Below, piece after piece: positions 1 to 8,666 of a DNA stretch of 24,796 nucleotides. The notes below the pieces were generated by a model. It was given only the letters and a program-made list of their open reading frames with translations, searched no databases and was not told the DNA's origin. Numbering within the stretch: the first letter of the stretch is position 1; each line of letters begins with the position of its first letter. Source of the stretch: Chara braunii (Eukaryota > Streptophyta > Charophyceae > Charales > Characeae); assembly GCA_003427395.1 (NCBI GenBank), contig BFEA01000752.1, positions 473,638-498,433 on the forward strand, given 5' to 3'. The position numbers were made by a program, and so were the translations under genes.

Positions 1-89
<89 letters not shown>
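1..89. repeat. (AG)n microsatellite
   Basis: Uninterrupted AG dinucleotides from the window edge, so the full length is unknown. Similar GA runs sit at 6245-6280 and 24704-24782 inside the 3' regions of elements E1 and E2. The sequence after this one does not resemble theirs, so I do not assign it to that family. Confidence 0.97.
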
Positions 90-92
<3 letters not shown>

Positions 93-332
93 AATGCAGA
101 AGTGCGGGTACTGAGGTGAGACAGGTAGAAAGGATCTAATGATAACAGGAAACGGGAGGGAGAGAAGGAGAGAAAGGAGGGATGGATGCAGAGAGTAGTA
201 AGACAGGGGAATGAAGGGAAAGAGAAAGGGAAACAGGGAGAGGACAGAGAGGTGGCAAGAGGGGGGAGAACGGTTCGGGGTGCGGGAGGCAGGAGAGGAG
301 AGAGGAAGTAGAGGAGGACAACAGGAAGAAGG
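90..332. other. Purine-rich G/A tract, no gene seen
   Basis: Strongly strand-asymmetric: almost only G and A on the plus strand, with GGGAGAGAAGG-like variants. Open frames here are compositional (Ser/Leu/Pro-rich on the minus strand). It looks like a degenerated extension of the preceding microsatellite. Confidence 0.6.
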
Positions 333-446
333 TTCCTCATGACATCACAGAAGATTAGCATGGCCCCTGTGCAAGGTCGTTACATATACGTCTATGAAAT
401 GCTCCAAATTATAAAAAGAAAAAAAGAAAAAAACAGGAGGGAGGGG
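333..446 (+). pseudogene. Degenerate U6 snRNA copy with A-rich tail
   Basis: The stretch 347-376 matches the conserved U6 core: the AGATTAGC region, the GCATGGCCCCTG block (one C-to-T before GCAAGG) and CAAGG. A second match, GAAATG then TCCAAATT, lies at 396-410, where the U6 3' end belongs. Known U6 has ACAGAGA before AGATTAGC; here it reads ACAGA with two bases lost, which breaks the 5' splice-site-pairing box. About 20 bases between the 5' domain and that box also look deleted. An A-rich stretch (411-446) follows instead of a Pol III T run, and no upstream USE or TATA is visible in the purine-rich flank. I infer a retro-inserted or decayed pseudogene rather than a working snRNA. Confidence 0.75.
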
Positions 447-745
447 ACATGAAAGTGGACTGTTCAGAGAGCAAGAGAATGTATGGGGCAGATGGAAAAA
501 GAGAACAGGACACAAAAATAATAGAATACCAGAGAACAGAAAAGTGGGGCTTGCAAGACAGGTTTGCAGCATCTTAGATTCTTAGGGCATATCACACTAG
601 GGCTTTTGTGCTGATTTGGGGACGTAATTGCTGTCACATACATCCAGGGCTGGGCATAATCAGAGTGAGATACATTTCAGAAGGTGCTAGTGTGGCGAGT
701 ATGGCCTTAGTTCTGATTGCAGGTGAATGATGTCATCTTACTTAC
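447..745. other. Intergenic or intronic DNA, nothing recognised
   Basis: No coding frame with believable composition. If the exon at 746-972 belongs to a live minus-strand gene, this is its downstream intron. I could not place a following exon. Confidence 0.4.
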
Positions 746-972
746 CCTGAGGGAGGGTATTGTGTATCTTCATCTATGGTGAAAGGCTCAGGCATGGAGC
801 TGATCCTAGGCTCGGTGGGAAGAACATTGAGTTGAACTCGGGCTGATGCAGCTCGATTGCGTAGATCCATAAGCGTGTACATGAAAAATAACGCCCCATA
901 AAACTCTTCTTTGGTAGTGATAAGTACAGTCTGATTCTCTTCGTCAATCATGATTTCGGCTTGCTGGGGAAC
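746..972 (-). CDS. Orphan internal exon, product not recognised
   Basis: On the minus strand an open frame of 75 codons plus 2 bases is bounded by a 3' splice site (TGGTGCAG ending at 973) and a textbook 5' splice site GTAAGT at 745-740. The exon would be phase 0 at its start and leave two bases at its end. The peptide has balanced composition unlike the low-complexity frames nearby. It contains an acidic start (EIMIDEENQTV), a possible hydrophobic or amphipathic helix (TTKEEFYGALFFMYTLMD), a basic stretch (RNRAASARV) and a Pro/Glu-rich end (PTEPRISSMPEPFTIDED). I do not recognise the family. No partner exon was found in the window; minus-strand DNA near 1060-1126 could hold an upstream one. 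It may be a host gene fragment or a captured exon. Confidence 0.45.
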
Positions 973-1142
973 CTGCACCAGGTCTCAATGTCAGAAGTTG
1001 TATGCAATCAACAGAAAGGTTTGCTAGGTCTTGCTGCCCAAGAGTGCCTTCTCGCACTTCGCAGTTACCATTGCAGAGATCATTGATTCTCAGAAGACAT
1101 GCACACAGCACCAAACACGCAAACACACTGATGGAGGACAGT

Positions 1143-1147
1143 CACAC

Positions 1148-1184
<37 letters not shown>
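1143..1184. repeat. (AC)n microsatellite
   Basis: CA dinucleotide run with one CG interruption near its start. Confidence 0.95.
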
Positions 1185-1186
<2 letters not shown>

Positions 1187-1574
1187 CAATAGCTGCTCCT
1201 CAACTCAAAATTGTATGCAACCCAGACAATAACCGACCTCATGTGCCATTCTAGAGTAGTCCGTTCCAACGGTGAGTATTTAGAATTCTGTGAAGTTCAT
1301 CATATACCCCTCCCCTGTCCTTTGCATGTCATACTCTATCCTGCCCTTCACATATTTTTCTCCTGCCCTTTGCACTCCACCTCCCCCTACCCCACACCCC
1401 TATAGAACTCCGCCTTCTATCCCTTTACCTCCACCCTCCCCTTTTGTGCTACTCGCAAATACATACGAATGAGCATCGCTAAGAGAACAGACGATATGAA
1501 GATCAGAAGTGAAATGGACTGGAGTATGAAGACGAAGGACAGACACAAAGACTAAGTATAATCTGAAGATCTGA
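1185..1574. other. Non-coding stretch, nothing recognised
   Basis: Pyrimidine-rich 1310-1445 with repeated CCTGCCCTT-like words. No gene, RNA or element end is recognisable before the LTR that starts at 1575. Confidence 0.4.
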
Positions 1575-3481
1575 TGTAAGGACCTGCCAAAACACGGACT
1601 GAGAACACAGCTGATTTCTTCGTTTTGCTGCTGGAATGAATGCCTTGCTGACATTCCCGCTTTTTGCTGAGTTTTCTAAGTCTGTGTGTGTGCATGCCTG
1701 CTGGTCTGCATGCCTGTCTGAGTGCTTGTCGGCTTAAGTGTGTGTATCGCTCGCCAGGGCACTCGTTTGTTTGGAAGGCCCCGCAGGGCCGGTACTTACC
1801 TGTGGTCGTGACTTTGGGGTTGCAGCGGGGAGAAACACTCGAGTGGCCGAAGGGGGTAGCTTAGGGCACACTCGAGTAGCGGTAGTGTAGGCCGTGGACA
1901 CTGAGGTAGTAGGTAGGGCGGTACCACTCAAAGTAGCTGTAGATGTGTCGGGAACTGGAGGTCGAGCTGAAGAAGACAAAAAGTTGGCATTTTCAGAGGC
2001 CCAGTAGCGGTACGCTAGGTCTACGCGGGTACCGGTCCAAGTAGCCTGAGTCTAGGCCTGTGCGGACGATATCAGAGCCTGCAACGATGTTTCCCTCTGA
2101 AAGGGAGGAGGTACCGGTTGCTTGGAGGCCGTGCGGCCTGGAAGTCACCACCCAAGAGGCAGGTTGGCCGCTATATCTCCAGGCTGAGCAAAAGGCTAGC
2201 CTCATTTTGTTGTGTGCAAGTTTGGCGTCATGCTGATGGAGTGCTGGTTGGAGCAACGCTGGTGTAAGCAGCACTGTGGGGAAGAAGGGTGTTATAACAT
2301 ACTGCACCTGCACACGGGCCCTGTTTTGAAGAGCTCGGTGGTTGCTAAGGGGCCCCAGGCCACGCACCATCCAGCATGCACCCTGGAGGCCCACAGCGGC
2401 CTCTTTTGCCACAGGTACTGGTAGGGTCCATCCGAACGTAGTTTCGGACTGCAGGTCCCAAGGCAACGCCTTGGACCAGGTACGCCCATGCGCGTGTTGG
2501 CACCTCGCTGCATCAGCAGAGCAGTCTGGGCACCCGGTAGGGACCCAGACTCAGTCGGCCGTTTTGAGGCCGTACCTGACTCCGCCCAGTCGGCCCAACG
2601 CTACATATAGCTGGGCTGAGGCCGGACTCTTGACAGTTCGGGTTGCTCACTTCTCGAGTGACACGCTGCTGGAAGGAGGCTGCACCCTGCTGCCATATTT
2701 TGAGCGCAGCGCTGTTGAGCCAGGAGGAGAGCGCACGGGCAGAGTGAGAAAGACGGCGGCCTACCTGCAGTGGCGGACTTACCTGGCACCATAGCCAGAG
2801 CTCCGCGCGGTACCTGCACACGGCGACGACTTAGTCAGCACGGCAGTGGCCACCTGCAGGTGAGATAGCGAGGAGGACGTCACCTTCTTCTTCGTCCTCG
2901 TCCTCCATCTCATCTCTCTCTCTTCCTCTCTCCCTCCTTCCTTCTTCTTCTTCTTCTTCTTCTTCTTCTTCTTCTTCTTCTTCTTCTTCTTCTTCAGCTA
3001 CGAGAGTGAGAGAGGCTAGCAGCAGAGGATATCGGCAGAGGCTACAGTGGGCATGTTGCCCAGGGTCTGATTCGACATTTCTGAGGCAGACATTGATTGG
3101 ACATCGGCAAGGGACTATTTTGGACTTCACTATTGCGATCTTGGACCTCTCCCTCCCCTCCATCTTCGTCCTTCCTCTCCCTCCATCCCTCATCTATGGT
3201 ATCACCCCATGTGCGTGTACAAGGAGGGACCTTTTCTTCCTGGTGTGTGCGGTCCCTCCTCTTCCTCTCACATGTGTGATGTATGATGGGATGTCGTGTC
3301 AGTCCAGGTCAGGTCAGGACTTACCTTGAAGTCTTCCATTGCGCTATTTTGTGCCATTTGTGTGTATCCGGATGTGCATTGCCGGTTGATGGTCCACTGA
3401 CATTGCATTGTCCATTCAGTCCTTTTCATCACATTGCAGATCCTTGGCTCTACCTACATAGCCCAACTAGGCATGTATCAG
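1575..3481 (+). mobile_element. Old LTR related to the E3 LTRs
   Basis: It begins TGTAAGGACCTGCC, matching the LTR start TGTAATGACCCGCC of element E3 (read on the minus strand at 9432 and 16893). The two stay alignable, with many differences, to about 2800. Shared landmarks include GGCCGCTATATCTCCAGG, the GGTACTTACCTGTGG block and the CACTTACCTGGC-like block. From about 2800 onward I see no match to E3, and a TTC microsatellite takes the place of the E3 Lys/Gln-repeat region. The right end is placed at a CA (3481) just before a PBS-like site, so the end is inferred. No internal retroelement coding follows, so this is a solo or decapitated LTR, older than E3. Confidence 0.55.
2940..2996. repeat. 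(TTC)n microsatellite
   Basis: About nineteen TTC units, preceded by CT-rich DNA. It produces the poly-Glu minus-strand frame around 2831-3193, which I do not regard as a gene. Confidence 0.95.
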
Positions 3482-3483
3482 TT

Positions 3484-3495
3484 GTATCGGAGCCC
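3484..3495 (+). other. Degenerate tRNA-Met(i) primer binding site
   Basis: TGTATCGGAGCC resembles TGGTATCAGAGCC, the sequence complementary to the initiator tRNA-Met 3' end, with two changes plus an offset. It sits two bases after the presumed LTR end, the same spacing as in E3. Supporting but not decisive. Confidence 0.35.
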
Positions 3496-3537
3496 CGCAC
3501 GTGAATCAGGACAACCTGATCTGACACGTGTGCGGGG
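3493..3537. repeat. Nested inverted repeat beside PBS-like site
   Basis: The outer arms CCCCGCACGTG (3493-3503) and CACGTGTGCGGGG (3525-3537) pair over 11 bp with a two-base bulge. The inner arms ATCAGG (3505-3510) and CCTGAT (3515-3520) pair perfectly around ACAA. A further 7-bp hairpin (GGGACTA / TAGTCCC) follows at 3543-3565. Confidence 0.7.
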
Positions 3538-3544
3538 AGTCGGG

Positions 3545-3612
3545 GACTATTGATTGATTAGTCCCTGATTGATGGATTGATTGATCCCTGATTGATTAGT
3601 TGATTAATCACG

Positions 3613-3672
<60 letters not shown>

Positions 3673-3673
3673 A
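3545..3673. repeat. (TGAT)n microsatellite, imperfect then pure
   Basis: Imperfect ATTGATTGATTAGTCCC-like blocks to about 3615, then pure TGAT units to 3672. TAGTCCC is repeated within and after the array. Confidence 0.9.
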
Positions 3674-4512
3674 GGACACACTAATTAGTCCCCAAAATCG
3701 CGGATTTTGACCTAACTGCCGAAATCGAAATTTTTTCTTTTTTTTTGGATTTCGTTTTCCCGCTACTTCTGTTCGTGAGAAATCGCAAGAGAGTAGCACC
3801 TGAAAATTTCGTTTTTCGTTTTCTTTTGAAATTCGAAATTTCGTTGCTGGAGATCCGGAATATTACGGAAGTTTTTTCGATTTATAAGCTCTTTTGCAAT
3901 TTCCCGTTATTTTGAAAATTTTTGAAATTCGCAATTCGAATTTTTTTTCGGAAATCAGTTGCGTTGATTTTTTTATTTGTCACGGATTCTGGTGGTAACG
4001 GAAATTCCGAAATTTGGTTAGGACCGTTACTCCAAAATTCGGGAATTATCTTTTTTCAGGAAATCCCTCCCATCCGCGTAATTCCGAATTTCTTTTATTC
4101 GTCGGAATTCGCTGAACTAGCGGAATTTTTTTTTCTTTCGCAGTTCTACTAATTCATATTACTCATTCATTGTCATTATTCATTTGCAGTCTGAAATTCA
4201 ATTTTTTTTTACCTTTCGGATTATCTGCTGTGGGGAAGATCAGGGGAACTTGCAATTTCAATTTTTTTTTCCTTTCTTTTTCTCGAAATTTTCAGCAAGT
4301 TCCAACTTTTCGTTTTTTTTATTAGTGGCTCCTTATCTGGGTGATCCATTCGATTCCCCCACTCGACATCTCTTTGTTCCACCTCTTTCGCTTCTTCTTC
4401 CCAACTGCCCATAGGTTACCCCCAGTTGCAGCATTGGTAAGTCCTCACATCAGCAGGCCACGTCAGCAATCCGCGGCGTATGACCCTGCTCACTCGCTCA
4501 TAGACAGCAGGG
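3674..4512. other. AT-rich region with GAAATT/CGAAAT words
   Basis: From about 3700 to 4330 the DNA is AT-rich with many variants of GAAATTCG and T runs of 6 to 10, including a bulged hairpin at 4105-4126. It lies directly upstream of the E1 gag start and could be its leader or promoter region. No LTR copy matching the E1 3' region and no PBS is visible here. Confidence 0.35.
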
Positions 4513-5115
4513 ATGGATCAGAAGCAAGGCGAATCTGACGAGGCCTATGAGACACGGATGATGGCTATGATGGTCGAAATCAAGCAGCGGGCAGAAGCAG
4601 CAGCAGTCGCACGAAAGAAGAAGAAGGCAGAGGCAGAGAGGCTACGCCATCTGGCAAAAGAACAACGGCAGAAGCATGCGGCAGCAGCAGCAAAGGCCGC
4701 AGATGAAGAGCGCATACGGCGACGGGAAATTCTATTCAAGGAGGAACAGGCATTACACACGCAGGCCAAGGACTGGCAGAAGAAGGCCGAGAACGGGGAC
4801 TCCGCTAACTACGGGAACAAGATTTCCCACTTGCTCAACCTCGTCACAGACCTCCTCGCTACTTGCATTGCACAGTAGGAGGACATTCACTCTCTCGACC
4901 ACACCAACCACGCGCTGCAACAGTCAGTGGATCGGCTGACCAAGCGCGTGCAGCAGCTGGAGCAGCGACCCATCGCTACCTCCAGCGCCAGTGTAGGGCC
5001 AAACCTCGGTGACTTTCGAGCCTATGTCGACCCTACTGCGGGTCCCAATTGGCTCGGCCCGCCCACGCTCATGCTCAGGGCGCGGGCCATTCCTCTCAGG
5101 GTCACCCCCACCTAG
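4513..5115 (+). pseudogene. E1 gag N-terminus fused to pol-family tail
   Basis: One reading frame opens at ATG 4513 and runs to TAG 5113-5115, broken by an in-frame TAG at 4876-4878. The first 121 codons are an Ala/Lys/Glu/Gln-rich, coiled-coil-like gag N-terminus. After the TAG the same frame continues with believable coding (Leu/Gln-rich heptads around 4927-4980), so the stop looks acquired; Gln is a natural fit. From 5011 the frame matches the tail of E2 at 23570-23674 (DFRA.VDPTAGP, then PPTLMLR). The gag core, protease, RT, RNase H and integrase are all absent. The fusion kept the frame, which fits an internally deleted, non-autonomous derivative. The assignment to a gag family of charophyte retroelements is from memory. 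Confidence 0.65.
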
Positions 5116-5159
5116 TGCTTTGAGATGGATGGGGGTGGGCCATCGAGCGCGAGAGGTTT

Positions 5160-5170
5160 GACATTGGGGA
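5160..5170 (+). other. E1 polypurine tract
   Basis: ATTGGGGA ends directly before TGTAGCTC. In E2 the same arrangement (TTGGGGGA then TGTAGCTC at 23729) occurs. The position after the tail stop and a TG start suit plus-strand priming. Confidence 0.5.
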
Positions 5171-6242
5171 TGTAGCTCAGCCCTCACGCCGGATGGTAGT
5201 CTCACTGGTCATTCCACAAGCGCTGATTCTCTGATTCTTGGTTGTGTTCTCAAGCAAATGCTCCTTCCAATACTCAGGTAGTCCAAGGGGGGATTCCTTG
5301 AGAAATTTTCTTCTTTCTGTGCATAGGCTAAGCGTCATCCTTAGGCCACGCACCATTTCCCTGAAGCACTTCTCCTACGGCATCATCGGGGTGCGGTGAT
5401 GTTGCCCTCCCCCTTTGCCTCTACGCATTTTCTCGAGTCCGCACATTCTATCCATTGCCATTGGTGCAGGCGCCTTAGTCCTTTCGGGGCCTTCATACGC
5501 ATACACGAGCTACTTCACATCTCAATCCGCCAATGCTTCAATTTTTTCCCCATTCGGCACTCAAGTTCTCATACACAAAGGCCTCCTTTATGGGTAGAGT
5601 TTACGCTAAGGCCCCTTGGCCCTTTTCCCTTTTTCCCATTTCCTTTGCTGCCCGGCCTTGCCGGCCCAGTCCTGCCCAAGACATCCCAAGGCTACTCACC
5701 TGCACAATCACACACAAAGGCAAAGACCGATACAATCCCCCATTGGGGTCGATACATAGCCCTTCCCTCATGCCTAACTTTCTTTCTTTGCTTTGGTTTC
5801 CCTTCCTTCTCCTTCTTTTGCTCAATCAGTCCATCCTCTTCTCATAGTCATGCAGTCGGGGTAAAGGTTGAGCCAATTGACCTTGCTTCAAGTTATCAAC
5901 TCTTTCTAGTCCCTTTCCAGACTTTGTCTCCTTTCAATTTCTCAAGTGCCCTTTCCTTTCCTTCTTGGCGGCACAAGGGACCGACAGCCATCCCCTTGCC
6001 CACTTTCTCCACCAAGTGAGGATAGATTCCTTTCACCGTTCGTTCCCTGGCAATGTAACAAGTGAGTGGGAAGGGTTAGTTATATGCCAATAGGGGAGAG
6101 AAGGGGACAAGGTAAGGCCAAGGTTTTGGAATGCGGGAGAAGGATGATGACGGGAAGAGGGAGGCGGCGGTGAAGGAGGAAGAAGAGGAAGAAAGAGAGA
6201 GAAGGAAAAAGAGGATAGGGGATGAAGGAGCGAGCGAGAGAT

Positions 6243-6284
<42 letters not shown>

Positions 6285-6310
6285 CCCACTCCTAATCAAA
6301 CTTATCCCCT
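5171..6310 (+). mobile_element. E1 3' LTR-like region
   Basis: It aligns along its length with E2 from 23729. Shared landmarks are GCTCCTTCCAATAC, AAGCGTCATCC, GGCCACGCACC, CATGCAGTCGGGG, GGGACCGACA, CGTTCGTTCCCTGGCAAT and a GA run near the end. The right end is unclear; similarity to E2 is still visible after the GA run, where E2 leaves the window. The long plus frame at 5396-6019 is Ser/Pro/Phe-rich and broken in E2, so I do not call it a gene. The missing 5' partner LTR upstream of 4513 means E1 is truncated or rearranged on its left. Confidence 0.6.
6245..6280. repeat. (GA)n microsatellite in E1 3' region
   Basis: Pure GA run, at the same relative place as the longer run at 24704-24782 in E2. 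Confidence 0.95.
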
Positions 6311-6427
6311 TACCTGTCCTACCGTCCTACCTAAGGTTCTCTTTCTATACCTTGCTCCTATGTGCCCCTTTGATCATGGCCTTCGGTTGGCAAATGAGAT
6401 GAAGGGGAAAGGAGGTGTGCCACGGCA

Positions 6428-7058
6428 GGATATGGTGGATGGGTAAAGAAGATGGAGGAGGAAGATGGTGTGCGGTAGTTGGCTATGGTGGACGGGTAAA
6501 GGAGATGGAAGAGGAGGATGGTGTGAGGTGGTTGGCCATGGTGGATGGGTGAAGAAGATGGAGGAGAGAGAAGGTGTGAGGTGGTCGGCTATGGTGGATG
6601 GATGAAGAAGATGGAGACGGAAGACGGTGCGAAGTGGTTGGCTAAGGTGGATGGGTGAAGAAGATGAGGAGGAAGATGGTGTGAGGTGGTTGGCTATGGA
6701 GGATGGTTGAAGAAGATGGAGGAGGAAGATGGTGTGAGGTGGTTGGCTATGATGGATGGGTGAAGAAGATGGAGGAGGAAGAGGGTGTGAGGAGGTTGGC
6801 TATGGCGGAAGGGTGAAGAAGATGGAGGAGGAAGATGGTGTGCGGTGGTTGGCTATGGTGGATGGGTGAAGAAGATGGAGGAGGAGGATGGTGTGCGGTG
6901 GTTGGCTATGGTGGATGGGTGGAGATGATGGAGGAGGAACATGGCGTGAGGTGGTTGGTTATGGCTGATGGATGAAGAAGCTGGAGGAGGAAGATGGTGC
7001 GAGGTGGTTTGTTATGGTGCATGGGTGAAGAAGATGGAGGAAGGAGATGGTGTGAAGA
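6428..7058. repeat. 53-bp minisatellite, about 12 copies
   Basis: The word GTTGGCTATGG or a close variant recurs at 6481, 6534, 6587, 6640, 6692, 6745, 6798, 6851, 6904, 6957 and about 7010: a 53-bp period with one 52-bp unit. Units read roughly GGTGGATGGGTGAAGAAGAT then GGAGGAGGAAGATGGTGTGA. Since 53 is not a multiple of three, no frame is kept, so the array is not coding. Confidence 0.92.
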
Positions 7059-7212
7059 GTCCGATACTTCGTCCTACTCTACGAGTCCGACTCAATCTCC
7101 GAAAGTTCTCCCTAGTTCCGGCCTTCAAAAGGTTTAGACTTGCAGCAACAAGTCCTACAGCAGATATGAAAAAAAACACAGATTTGCAAAAAAAACACAG
7201 ATTTCTGAAAAC

Positions 7213-7285
7213 GCAGACTTTGCACATTTGCAGATTTTGCAGGTTTTGCAGATTTTGCAGGTTTTGCAGATTTTTGCAGATTTTG
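7213..7285. repeat. 9-bp tandem repeat (TTGCAGATT / TTGCAGGTT)
   Basis: Alternating TTGCAGATT and TTGCAGGTT units, with looser copies upstream (ACAGATTTGCAAAAA, 7175-7212). It explains the Cys-Arg-Phe repeat frame on the plus strand and a Lys-Ser-Ala repeat on the minus strand. Confidence 0.85.
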
Positions 7286-7828
7286 GCCCAAGGTGAGAGA
7301 ATGGAAAAATACAGGCTTCCGTTTCTTACCCCAAACGTTGTCAGAATCAGTTTTAATTTGGTGGGCTCTCTGTCTGTACTCTATGGAAGACCCCCACCAA
7401 GTTTGGTCGGATTCCGTCGCTGTTTGCCCATACTTACCTGTTTCGGGCACCGCCCGAGACTCTAGGCGAACAGTTCGGTAAAGTCCATCTTCCGTTTTTG
7501 TAGGATAATGGACTTGGATGGCCTGAAGGTTTTGCAGCCCATCAATCTAAGCCTATGATATGGGGTCTGTGAAGTCACAGCCCCTGTCTCTTTATTTTTA
7601 CGGTCCCGGTTGCCGGTGGCCCCGGGTTGTACAGGCGACTTGGCCTTTTTCGGACCATCCTTTGCTCCGAGGGACCAGCTAGCGTTCTCAGCCTCAGCAA
7701 CGGTTTGGCCAGGCATCAGCAGGAACAGCAGCAGCCCCTTTCTTACTAGCAGCGGTAACAGCAGTAGTATCAGTCCCCTACTTACCTTCCCTTACCGCGT
7801 TTGATTAGAGCACGGGGGTCTCCTAGGT
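7286..7828 (-). other. Possible degenerate coding remnant, unassigned
   Basis: Minus-strand DNA from about 7780 to 7462 has protein-like composition. An Ala/Thr-rich segment (about 7775-7720) and then an 84-codon frame ending at TAG 7462 (Glu/Lys/Asp-rich, then Arg/Leu-rich) would connect only through a frameshift near 7715. I recognise no domain. It may be an old gag remnant or a host gene fragment. CAG-rich plus-strand DNA at 7715-7775 is the complement of the Ala/Leu-rich part. Nothing else is seen in this stretch. Confidence 0.2.
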
Positions 7829-7927
7829 CACGTATGTGTCAAGTTGACCAATTAGGGAAGAATCCGACTATCACCAAGTGCAGGAAATGGACAAAGCATA
7901 GGTGTGACAAAGGAGCACACATGCATT
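7829..7927. repeat. 91-bp satellite, left part (one monomer)
   Basis: One monomer matches those at 16894-17957: CAAGTTGACC, then GGGAAGAATC, CGACTATCACCAAGTGCA, GGACAAAGCAT, TGTGACAA, CACATGCATT. It is cut at CATT by E3, and the array resumes with CATTTCAC at 16894. Confidence 0.85.
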
Positions 7928-7975
7928 TGTTAGGATCCTGGTCATTTCCCAAGTGCAAATTCACAATGAAAGACA

Positions 7976-8341
7976 ATGCCACCCAATTGCGAAAGAAATG
8001 AAAGCACTTGCAAAGAGATAAAGACCAGAAGAGAGGGAAAGAAGAAGAAGAAGAAGAAGAAGAAGAAGAAGAAGATGTACATCAGCAAGACCAATGACAA
8101 TTCCCCCTTTTCTCCCTACCTTCCTCCTCCTCCTTCACTTCACCAATCTTATTCTTCTCTCAATAATAATAATAACAATGAATGGATGAACCAGAATCAA
8201 TATCCGAAGTTCCCTCTTACTGCTGACCCAACTCAACAACAACAACAACAACAACAACAACAAGTCCACCATAGCTATGGCTTCCCTCCTTCAGCCTCCT
8301 CTCTCATGCATAGGCTATGGTGGACTACTCCAAGCAGCTAG
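7976..8341 (+). other. Antisense Asn/Gln-rich ORF in 3' LTR
   Basis: A plus-strand frame of 121 codons, antisense to E3: a Lys run from the GAA repeat, then a Pro/Ser-rich segment, an Asn run (AAT/AAC repeat 8161-8178), EWMNQNQYPKFPL, a Gln run (CAA repeat 8234-8262) and VHHSYGFPPSASS. The other LTR has the same frame, 116 codons, at 15548-15898; every length difference is a whole number of codons. This could reflect selection or just triplet-repeat slippage. No ribosome or promoter evidence; possibly a captured host exon of transcription-factor-like low-complexity type. The old LTR at 1575 lacks it. Confidence 0.3.
8040..8075. repeat. (GAA)n microsatellite in 3' LTR
   Basis: GAA run that is shorter in the 5' LTR (15614-15640). 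Further triplet runs in the same LTR are AAT (8161-8178) and CAA (8234-8262). Confidence 0.92.
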
Positions 8342-8478
8342 AATGCTGCGCTGATGTCCGAAGGACAACTCAAGCAGCTATGGTGCTGCGCTGATGTCCA
8401 AAGGACAACGCAGACCATCTATGCCGCTGCTGACTTGGTCCGCTATGCCTGACTCTGCCTCGAGCTTCCCTGGTGCCG

Positions 8479-8666
8479 CACTACCCCAACTGGGGCCTTC
8501 CAGATGCAGCGCCCAACAAGGTGATGAAGATGGTGTCTTCCATAGCCAGGTAAGTGCCCCGCCACTCTCCTNCACTACCCCAACTGGGGCCTTCCAGATG
8601 CAGCGCCCAACAAGGTGATGAAGATGGTGTCTTCCATAGCCAGGTAAGTGCCCCGCCACTCTCCTA
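8479..8666. repeat. 94-bp tandem duplication in 3' LTR
   Basis: Copy 1 is 8479-8572 and copy 2 is 8573-8666, both starting CACTACCCCAACTGGGG and ending CCGCCACTCTCCT. The 5' LTR has one copy. An N sits exactly at the junction (8572), so this may be an assembly product rather than a real duplication. Confidence 0.85.

Noticed and set aside
2831-3193. A 120-codon minus-strand frame with a Glu run
   Set aside because: Produced by the TTC microsatellite inside the old LTR; no homologous frame elsewhere.
5167-5181. GGGGATGTAGCTCAG resembles the 5' end of plant tRNA-Ala
   Set aside because: No anticodon stem, T-loop (GGTTCGA) or acceptor partner follows here or in E2. The match coincides with the polypurine tract and LTR start.
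5396-6019. A 207-codon plus-strand frame in the E1 3' region
   Set aside because: Ser/Pro/Phe-rich with no domain. The aligned part of E2 does not keep the frame, and it lies within an LTR-like region.
6428-7058. Regular array considered as CRISPR
   Set aside because: The units are contiguous 53-bp tandem copies without unique spacers, in a eukaryotic context.
7213-7285. Cys-Arg-Phe repeat peptide
   Set aside because: A 9-bp repeat keeps any frame open; no start, domain or wider coding context.
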